Source of the DNA: Bacteroidaceae bacterium
GTDB lineage: Bacteria; Bacteroidota; Bacteroidia; Bacteroidales; Barnesiellaceae_A
NCBI GenBank assembly: GCA_017561285.1
Contig: JAFZDG010000193.1
Span: 1 to 10,552, forward strand
Length of the DNA stretch: 10,552 bases
Reading direction: 5' to 3'
A program made the position numbers and the translations under genes. The notes under the pieces were generated by a model, which was not told the DNA's origin, made no database searches, and was given only the letters and a program-made list of their open reading frames with translations. Shown here piece by piece: positions 6,708-10,552 of the stretch (within the stretch, counting starts at the first letter, position 1; each line of letters begins with the position of its first letter).

Positions 6708-6998
6708 TTAATATTCACTTCTCTTACAACTATTTTTGCAAGTACCTCTACAACCGGCTTTACATCCTCCTATACAATCATATTTACATGTACCTTTACA
6801 TTCTTCTGAACATGTACCTTTACAAGAAGACATACACGACCCCTCACAACCAACACATCCCATAGATACTTCGGCTGCTCGCGATAGAATTGGATTACTT
6901 GCCAATACAATAGCACCTAAAATAGGCAATGCACCTTTTGCTGCTTTTTTGAAAAACTCACGACGAGAGCGGAGTTCTTTGTTTTTCTTTACTTTCAT
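6708..6998 (-). CDS. CXXX-repeat precursor peptide with Tat signal (C; cationic)
   Basis: 96 aa from ATG 6998; a TTG nine bases upstream is an unlikely start. RSRREFFKKAAKGALPILGAIVLA is nearly identical to the signals of precursors A and B. Likely cleavage is around SRA-AEV. The mature part has 12 Cys, one CxxC then regular CXXX units, with many Lys/Arg (CKGT twice, CKYD, CKAG, CRGT, CKNS, CKRS), giving a basic core that resembles precursor G. It ends RSEY. Confidence 0.85.
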   Translation of the reverse strand: MKVKKNKELRSRREFFKKAAKGALPILGAIVLASNPILSRAAEVSMGCVGCEGSCMSSCKGTCSEECKGTCKYDCIGGCKAGCRGTCKNSCKRSEY

Positions 6999-7040
6999 AA
7001 TAAACAATTAATATATTAAATTATAAATTTACATATTCTC

Positions 7041-7072
7041 ATTACAAGTTTTATAACATAGTTTCTTGTAAT
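7041..7072. repeat. 8-bp inverted repeat between precursors B and C
   Basis: ATTACAAG (7041-7048) and CTTGTAAT (7065-7072) with a 16-nt AT-rich spacer, in the 80-bp gap between the stop of B (7079) and the ATG of C (6998). It is AT-rich and lacks a T tract on the minus strand, so it is a weak hairpin or possible protein site rather than a convincing terminator. Confidence 0.35.
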
Positions 7073-7078
7073 TTTCTA

Positions 7079-7450
7079 TTATGATACTGTATAAGAGCTG
7101 CCATAACAACTTCCTGTACATTGACCAGAGCATTTACCCTGACATCCACCACATAACCCTTTACAATAGCCACCACAGTCACTATTAGTAGCATGAGTAT
7201 TATGCCTTGTATTACCATGACAATTTAAACTACATTCATTTGCACAACTTCTGTGACAACCAGTTCTACAACCATTTGTACAATTACTATTACAATTTGA
7301 ACAATAGCCATCTATTGAACCCTCTGCAGCTTTTGTCACTATAGGCATATTGGCCAGTACAATAGCACCTAAAATAGGTAATGCACCTTTTGCAGCCTTT
7401 TTGAAAAACTCACGACGAGAGCGGAGTTCATTGTTTTTCTTTACTGCCAT
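7079..7450 (-). CDS. CXXX-repeat precursor peptide with Tat signal (B; interrupted repeat)
   Basis: 123 aa. It begins MAVKKNNELRSRREFFKKAA with Arg12-Arg13, followed by GALPILGAIVLA and probable cleavage near TKA-AEG. The mature part has 15 Cys in two blocks. Eight in the first block are separated from seven in the second by a 14-residue Cys-free spacer containing His, Asn and Thr (HGNTRHNTHATNSD). Two CxxC steps interrupt the 4-residue register. It ends SSYTVS. Confidence 0.85.
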   Translation of the reverse strand: MAVKKNNELRSRREFFKKAAKGALPILGAIVLANMPIVTKAAEGSIDGYCSNCNSNCTNGCRTGCHRSCANECSLNCHGNTRHNTHATNSDCGGYCKGLCGGCQGKCSGQCTGSCYGSSYTVS

Positions 7451-7481
7451 AATAAATTATTTTACGCTTTGGAATATTAAG

Positions 7482-7760
7482 TTAGTATGCACTTTTGTAA
7501 CAGCGAATATCACATCCAGCATTACATGTATTTGAACAACCTCTTGCACAAGCAGATGTACAATCTCCTTTACATCCTCCAGAGCAACTATCTTGACACA
7601 TGGCTGAACAAGAATACTGGCAATTTGTCACATCTGACGCATACGATAAAAAGGGGCTCCCAGCCAAAACAATAGCACCTAAAATAGGTAATGCACCTTT
7701 TGCAGCTTTTTTGAAAAACTCACGACGAGAGCGGAGTTCATTGTTCTTCTTATCTTCCAT
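7482..7760 (-). CDS. CXXX-repeat precursor peptide with Tat signal (A; first gene of the array)
   Basis: 92 aa from ATG 7760 (MEDKKNNELRSRREFF). An in-frame TTG at 7793 would add 11 residues absent from siblings and is rejected. Arg12-Arg13 and GALPILGAIVLA form the Tat signal; cleavage near SYA is plausible. The mature part is the most regular in the set: eleven Cys, every one spaced by exactly three residues (CQYS, CSAM, CQDS, CSGG, CKGD, CTSA, CARG, CSNT, CNAG, CDIR, CYKS), ending KSAY. As the promoter-proximal gene it probably marks the start of the operon. Confidence 0.85.
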   Translation of the reverse strand: MEDKKNNELRSRREFFKKAAKGALPILGAIVLAGSPFLSYASDVTNCQYSCSAMCQDSCSGGCKGDCTSACARGCSNTCNAGCDIRCYKSAY

Positions 7761-7789
7761 AACTATGAAATTTAAGTGCCTATGAACTC

Positions 7790-7823
7790 CCAAATTCGGC
7801 TGTTAATGTTTGTGTGAATTTGG
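7790..7823. promoter_or_regulatory. 8-bp inverted repeat upstream of the precursor array (possible operator or leader hairpin)
   Basis: CCAAATTC (7790-7797) and GAATTTGG (7816-7823) are exact complements 18 bp apart. They lie 30-63 bp upstream of the first precursor ATG (7760) and just downstream of the structured RNA's T tract. The position suits a regulator site or 5'-leader hairpin. I found no well-spaced Bacteroidetes promoter in this short interval. Confidence 0.4.
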
Positions 7824-7832
7824 TTTAGATAT

Positions 7833-8080
7833 AAAAAAAGACGTGGGAGTTTCTACTTTCTCGCTTATCCCAGTCTTCAGGCTCTCGCATTGCCTCCACC
7901 CAAGGATAAGCAACGCAGTTAGCCCACGCCGTGATATATTATACAACCATATATGCCACATAGTTTAGTAGCATACAGATATAATACACCCAACGCAGAC
8001 GTTTCGTTGCCGTATCTTCTTGAGTGGTTCGAATTTGCGAGATTTGAAGACTCGAAGATAACGTTCGTAAACGTCCTTTT
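7833..8080 (-). ncRNA. Long rod-shaped structured RNA, 6S-like or Bacteroidales-1-like candidate
   Basis: On the minus strand the sequence folds into nested helices. The closing stem pairs 8071-8080 with 7835-7844 (GACGT/ACGTC extended by A-U and one G-U) and runs into seven T (7839-7833). Inside it: 8057-8063 with 7862-7869 (one bulge), 8045-8052 with 7872-7879 (8 bp), 8036-8042 with 7883-7889 (7 bp), 8019-8027 with 7896-7904 (9 bp, one G-U), 8005-8010 with 7910-7915 (6 bp), 7980-7986 with 7937-7943, and a tip 7971-7975 with 7952-7956. The G-U pairs become A-C mismatches on the plus strand, so the minus strand is the transcript. A single bulged rod about 240 nt long recalls 6S RNA; I do not recognise a diagnostic sequence. 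No RNase P, SRP or tmRNA signature was seen. It fills most of the 468-bp gene-free stretch 7761-8228. Confidence 0.6.
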
Positions 8081-8087
8081 ATAATAA

Positions 8088-8124
8088 AACAACCCACTAA
8101 CCCCAACGGGCTAACTGAGTTGTT
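8088..8124 (-). terminator. Two-part hairpin with short T tract, probable terminator of the upstream lipoprotein operon
   Basis: On the minus strand AACAACTC (8124-8117) pairs with GGGTTGTT (8095-8088), and inside it TAGCCC (8113-8108) pairs with GGGTTA (8103-8098), leaving a 4-nt loop. The stem runs into TTTTATT. It lies about 105 bp past the stop of the lipoprotein gene (8229) and just before the structured RNA. It could alternatively be a 5' hairpin of that RNA. The AT-rich stretch 8134-8228 holds nothing else I can identify. Confidence 0.5.
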
Positions 8125-8133
8125 GCAAATATA
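8125..8133 (-). promoter_or_regulatory. Bacteroidetes-type -7 element (TATATTTGC), possible promoter of the structured RNA
   Basis: TATATTTGC on the minus strand matches TAnnTTTG exactly. Transcription would start around 8120 and run into the hairpin 8088-8124 and the structured RNA. No TTTG was found 19-21 bp upstream, so the -33 element is missing or degenerate. Confidence 0.35.
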
Positions 8134-8228
8134 GGTATTAAATTCTGAATTTATGTAATTTATTGAAGAAATTTTGAACTAAAATTTCCACATATTAAAA
8201 TATATATCATTCTCAATATACAATCAAG

Positions 8229-8798
8229 CTACAAATACCTCACTTTGTACTCGCGCTCTTCGTATGAACGAATGGGATAGATGCGGCGCATACCTATTGT
8301 GCCCAGCTTGTAGCCCTCCACATCTATAAGAATGTACTTGTTGTTCTTATCGAGTTGCACGACACCTTTATACACGCTACGCCTGATAAGGAATCCTTCG
8401 TTGAGTGTCATCGTTTTTACGCCTTCGTACATTCCCTGCGACAAGTAACCTACCACGTGGCCTTGCTCATAGCGCAACACATCGAAAACGGGACTGAGAT
8501 GTACCGTATTCCACAATATAATGCGATGGGTATAATATGACATATGCGCCATATCGTTGATGCGTTCTATGGCCAGGTAGCAATGCAATTCGGGGCCTAC
8601 CAACAACCACACTCCTTCCCAATCATCGACTGTGGTGGTATCGAGGTAAGCGGTAAATTTCTGGCGGTCGAACGATTGGGCACGCTCCACTCCGGAGCTA
8701 ACAGTATCATGCGGCATCCACAGTCTATTACAACTCGTTGTCAGGAACAGCAACCATAATGCTACTCCCAACAACAGATATTTGCTACATTGCCGCAT
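8229..8798 (-). CDS. Lipoprotein of unknown function downstream of the DUF3078 gene
   Basis: 189 aa. Signal MRQCSKYLLLGVALWLLFLTTSC predicts lipidation at Cys23 (T-T-S-C, slightly off-consensus because the residue at -3 is Thr). The mature part is a compact mixed-strand sequence with no motif I can name; features include DDWEGVWLLVGPE, a central YYTHRIILWNTVHLSP and a basic C-terminus MRRIYPIRSYEEREYKVRYL. It starts 8 bp after the DUF3078 stop, so the two are co-transcribed and probably both act at the cell envelope. I do not recognise the family. Confidence 0.7.
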   Translation of the reverse strand: MRQCSKYLLLGVALWLLFLTTSCNRLWMPHDTVSSGVERAQSFDRQKFTAYLDTTTVDDWEGVWLLVGPELHCYLAIERINDMAHMSYYTHRIILWNTVHLSPVFDVLRYEQGHVVGYLSQGMYEGVKTMTLNEGFLIRRSVYKGVVQLDKNNKYILIDVEGYKLGTIGMRRIYPIRSYEEREYKVRYL

Positions 8799-8806
8799 AG
8801 AAACAA

Positions 8807-10156
8807 CTAAATTTTATATGAGAAACCTATGCTAAGCAGCTCCTTGATTTGCCAGTAGCCCAATGTGGGATGAGGGGCTACGCTGTTGTCGTAGCGCAAG
8901 TCGAGATATACACGAGCCGAGAAGTAGGTAGAGAAAGAGAAATCGACCGAGTTGGTCCACTCAAGCAACATATTTTTGTAGTTGGTAAATGCGTAGAGGT
9001 GTGTCATCCAACGTATGTTGTAGCGAATGTCCCACGTCATGGTATAGTCTAATGACGAACCGACATCGTTGCGTACTCGACCGGTTTCGATACCAAACTT
9101 AGTGGAATCGATATCGGTTAATGCAACAAAACGCATATTGTATGAAAGCGGTGCAAGAGTGAGTGTGTGCGATAGTTTAACAGGTTTTTCGTAGGCAAAC
9201 GAGTACGAGAGACCGAGACCTAAGTTGAACTCTCCGGGTGAGAAAAATTCGGTTTCTTTTACGGCAGAGTTGGGCACATAGTTGGTAAGCAACTGTGTCT
9301 TGAACAACATAGATGCCGAATAGTACCATTTGCTGAATGCTTTGTAACCAAACTTAGAGTTTATCTGGAACAAATCTTCGCTCACACGCACTGTGTGTAC
9401 GGTATCTTCGGGCGATGTTGTGAGGTTGAATTTCCATTGTACAAGGTTCTCGAAGAGCAGCGTTCCGCTCGGATCGTTATAGTTGAAGGTAAAGAGTTGG
9501 TCGCTCAACAGGTTCAAGCTGCTATTACCACCTTGATACCAATTGTCCGATACATATACTTGCGATACTTGTACATTGCTGCTGAACGACATTTTCCATC
9601 GTTTCAACTTTACAGGCTTGGTTTCCAGTCCGGTAGTTGTAGGCAAGGTCGATTTCTCGACAATTGTAATAGTCTGCTTGGTAGGATCGTTAACGATAAC
9701 ATACTCTTTGGGAGCTTTGGGCAGGTTTTGCAAATTGTACTTCACCATATCGGGACGATTCACTATAAAGTAGTTGCGAGCCGCACGCAGGCGATTGGCT
9801 TGTCGCGATGCACGAGCCATCCATGTATCGTTATATACCATAATAGCCGATTTATCTACCACATAGGGCTGTGGCAGCACCTTTGTCTGCGATATAGAGA
9901 GTTTTTCGTAGGGTATTGTTTCGTGTTTCTCAAAAACCAACGGCATAAACAATACACTTGTCGAGTAATGAGGCAAATCGCTTGTAACAATATCATCGAC
10001 AATCGACAGGAACAACAACGAATCGGGCAAAACGAGGTCATTGACCTCGGCTACAGCGCTACTATCACCCAAAGCCTCATCAACAAGATTTTGAGAAAAC
10101 ACAGGCAGTGCCATAGCACACATCAATAATAAATATAGAGAAATAATACGTCGCAT
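8807..10156 (-). CDS. DUF3078 family outer-membrane beta-barrel-like protein
   Basis: 449 aa. A cleavable Sec signal (MRRIISLYLLLMCAMALPVFSQ) precedes a polar N-terminal region (about 22-185). From about residue 186 the sequence alternates hydrophobic and polar residues in many strands, beginning SFSSNVQVSQVYVSDNWYQGG and ending with an aromatic strand (LLSIGFSYKI), the pattern of an outer-membrane barrel. The DNWYQGG stretch (204-210) and the position divergent from pyrG match DUF3078 proteins as I remember them in Bacteroidales. The molecular function of DUF3078 is unknown to me. Four bases before a -7-like element, the intergenic region toward pyrG begins the small ORF on the opposite strand. 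Confidence 0.8.
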   Translation of the reverse strand: MRRIISLYLLLMCAMALPVFSQNLVDEALGDSSAVAEVNDLVLPDSLLFLSIVDDIVTSDLPHYSTSVLFMPLVFEKHETIPYEKLSISQTKVLPQPYVVDKSAIMVYNDTWMARASRQANRLRAARNYFIVNRPDMVKYNLQNLPKAPKEYVIVNDPTKQTITIVEKSTLPTTTGLETKPVKLKRWKMSFSSNVQVSQVYVSDNWYQGGNSSLNLLSDQLFTFNYNDPSGTLLFENLVQWKFNLTTSPEDTVHTVRVSEDLFQINSKFGYKAFSKWYYSASMLFKTQLLTNYVPNSAVKETEFFSPGEFNLGLGLSYSFAYEKPVKLSHTLTLAPLSYNMRFVALTDIDSTKFGIETGRVRNDVGSSLDYTMTWDIRYNIRWMTHLYAFTNYKNMLLEWTNSVDFSFSTYFSARVYLDLRYDNSVAPHPTLGYWQIKELLSIGFSYKI

Positions 10157-10196
10157 AGCAGTAAGACTTTTATAAGCTAAATTTTGTTTTATGATG

Positions 10197-10228
10197 CGAA
10201 GATAATATAAAAAAATTGCAAAATGAAA
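10197..10228 (-). promoter_or_regulatory. Weak Bacteroidetes-type promoter for the DUF3078-lipoprotein operon
   Basis: On the minus strand TTTC (10228-10225) is followed 20 bp later by TATCTTCG (10204-10197), resembling TTTG-N20-TAnnTTTG with one mismatch in each box. It lies about 40 bp upstream of the DUF3078 ATG (10156). Suggestive only. Confidence 0.35.
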
Positions 10229-10392
10229 TTAAGCGACATTTAGATGACGAAAAATATATGCGCCAATACCACTTGCAACAGCAGCAAGATATGCCCGACT
10301 CAAAACTCTTTTCAATTATTGACAATTATGTAGAGGTAATCTCGATTATTTTACTTACATTTGTACTCGTATTTTTACGCACATACGTTTAA
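10216..10392 (+). CDS. Candidate small single-pass membrane protein upstream of pyrG
   Basis: An open frame runs to TAA 10390-10392. With TTG 10216 it encodes 58 aa; with ATG 10258, 44 aa. The N-terminal part is charged and helix-prone (QNEIKRHLDDEKYMRQYH, then a Gln run), followed by SKLFSIIDNYVEVIS and one transmembrane-like helix (IILLTFVLVFL) ending RTYV. This ordered soluble-then-TM design with a positive end looks coding rather than random. No family recognised. It ends 21 bp before pyrG, and its last codons overlap the proposed pyrG promoter. Confidence 0.4.
   Translation: MQNEIKRHLDDEKYMRQYHLQQQQDMPDSKLFSIIDNYVEVISIILLTFVLVFLRTYV
10360..10391 (+). promoter_or_regulatory. Bacteroidetes-type promoter candidate for pyrG
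   Basis: TTTG (10360-10363), a 20-bp spacer, then TACGTTTA (10384-10391), one base off TAnnTTTG. Expected start of transcription is near 10396, giving a leader of only about 18 nt to the GTG start of pyrG. Confidence 0.45.
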
Positions 10393-10413
10393 CACAACTA
10401 ACACTTTTATAAC

Positions 10414-10552
10414 GTGGAAACAAGATATATATTCGTTACCGGAGGTGTTGCCTCATCGTTGGGCAAAGGTATTATTTCGGCATCATTGGCTCGCTTATTG
10501 TTGGCCAGAGGTTACAGAGTGACTATCCAAAAGTTCGACCCGTACATCAACA
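10414..10552 (+). CDS. pyrG: CTP synthase, N-terminal fragment (3' end outside window)
   Basis: The first 46 codons are visible. The start is GTG 10414 (V/M-ETRYIFVTGGVASSLGKG); the glycine-rich SSLGKG is the ATP-binding P-loop-like motif of the amidoligase domain, and VTIQKFDPYIN is the invariant stretch that follows. CTP synthase makes CTP from UTP, ATP and glutamine. The family normally reads GGVVSSLGKG; Ala replaces the second Val here. GTG is the only sensible start because the family begins a few residues before YIFVTGG. Confidence 0.97.
   Translation, partial: METRYIFVTGGVASSLGKGIISASLARLLLARGYRVTIQKFDPYIN

Larger units (their letters stand above)
6901..7752. repeat. Three dispersed copies of a 90-bp near-identical signal-encoding block
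   Basis: Blocks 6901-6990, 7352-7441 and 7663-7752 encode the N-terminus and Tat signal of precursors C, B and A. By eye they differ at only a handful of positions, while the downstream mature-coding sequences share little beyond the Cys spacing. Duplication followed by core divergence, or recombination in the conserved block, would produce this. Confidence 0.85.

Noticed and set aside
7041..7072. Inverted repeat between B and C as an intrinsic terminator
   Set aside because: The stem is AT-rich with a 16-nt loop and has no T tract on the minus strand.
2338..7760. Reading the Cys-rich peptides as simple metallothioneins or antifreeze-like repeats
   Set aside because: They carry Tat signals and sit with radical SAM maturases, and the spacing is a strict four-residue period rather than CxC/CxxC clusters. 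Metal binding by the mature product remains possible.
7482..7793. Longer start of precursor A at TTG 7793
   Set aside because: It adds 11 residues absent from sibling precursors, while ATG 7760 aligns exactly with the starts of B and C.
7761..7832. A Bacteroidetes promoter immediately before precursor A (TTTG ... TAAATTTC)
   Set aside because: The spacer is only 16 bp and the -7 box has a mismatch, so it does not meet the usual 19-21 bp spacing.
8021..8043. GGTTCGAAT resembling a tRNA T-loop
   Set aside because: The flanking bases do not form a T-stem, no acceptor or anticodon arm fits, and the bases are used in the long helices of the structured RNA.

Overview
The window looks like a chromosomal segment from a member of the Bacteroidales (Bacteroides/Prevotella-like). 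It is AT-rich. Its lipoproteins carry T-S-C lipoboxes, its promoters fit the Bacteroidetes -33 TTTG / -7 TAnnTTTG pattern, and the flanking genes (Wzi-like capsule protein, DUF3078 barrel, pyrG) are typical of the order. Family names are from memory and from motifs read by eye; no search was run.

Layout. Bases 1-949 (+) hold the 3' end of a Wzi-family outer-membrane gene, translationally coupled to a small lipocalin-like lipoprotein. A 13-bp perfect hairpin (998-1031) separates these from a long minus-strand array. That array (about 7760 down to 1051) is the centre of interest. In transcription order it has five short Cys-rich precursors, a radical SAM/SPASM enzyme, a second SPASM-like maturase without the radical SAM cysteines, three more Cys-rich precursors, a small 89-aa modification-system protein, tatA and tatC. 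Bases 7761-8228 contain no CDS but do contain a strongly paired rod-like RNA (about 7833-8080, minus), a terminator hairpin (8088-8124) and a Bacteroidetes -7 element. Bases 8229-10156 (minus) encode a lipoprotein and a DUF3078 outer-membrane protein. The right end has a candidate small membrane ORF, a promoter and the start of pyrG (+).

How the central genes fit together. All eight precursors have the same architecture: a short N-terminus with a twin-arginine motif, a hydrophobic stretch, then a mature region in which cysteine recurs every fourth residue (CXXX repeats, 11 to 26 mature cysteines). The enzymes match what NCBI calls the CXXX-repeat peptide maturase system. Because tatA and tatC close the same gene string, the simplest reading is a RiPP-like pathway. 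The peptides would be modified in the cytoplasm by the radical SAM pair, then exported folded or cross-linked by a co-encoded Tat translocase. One precursor also has a lipobox followed by a K-D-E surface-export-like motif, so at least one product may be anchored in the outer membrane. The chemistry and biological role are not visible in the sequence.
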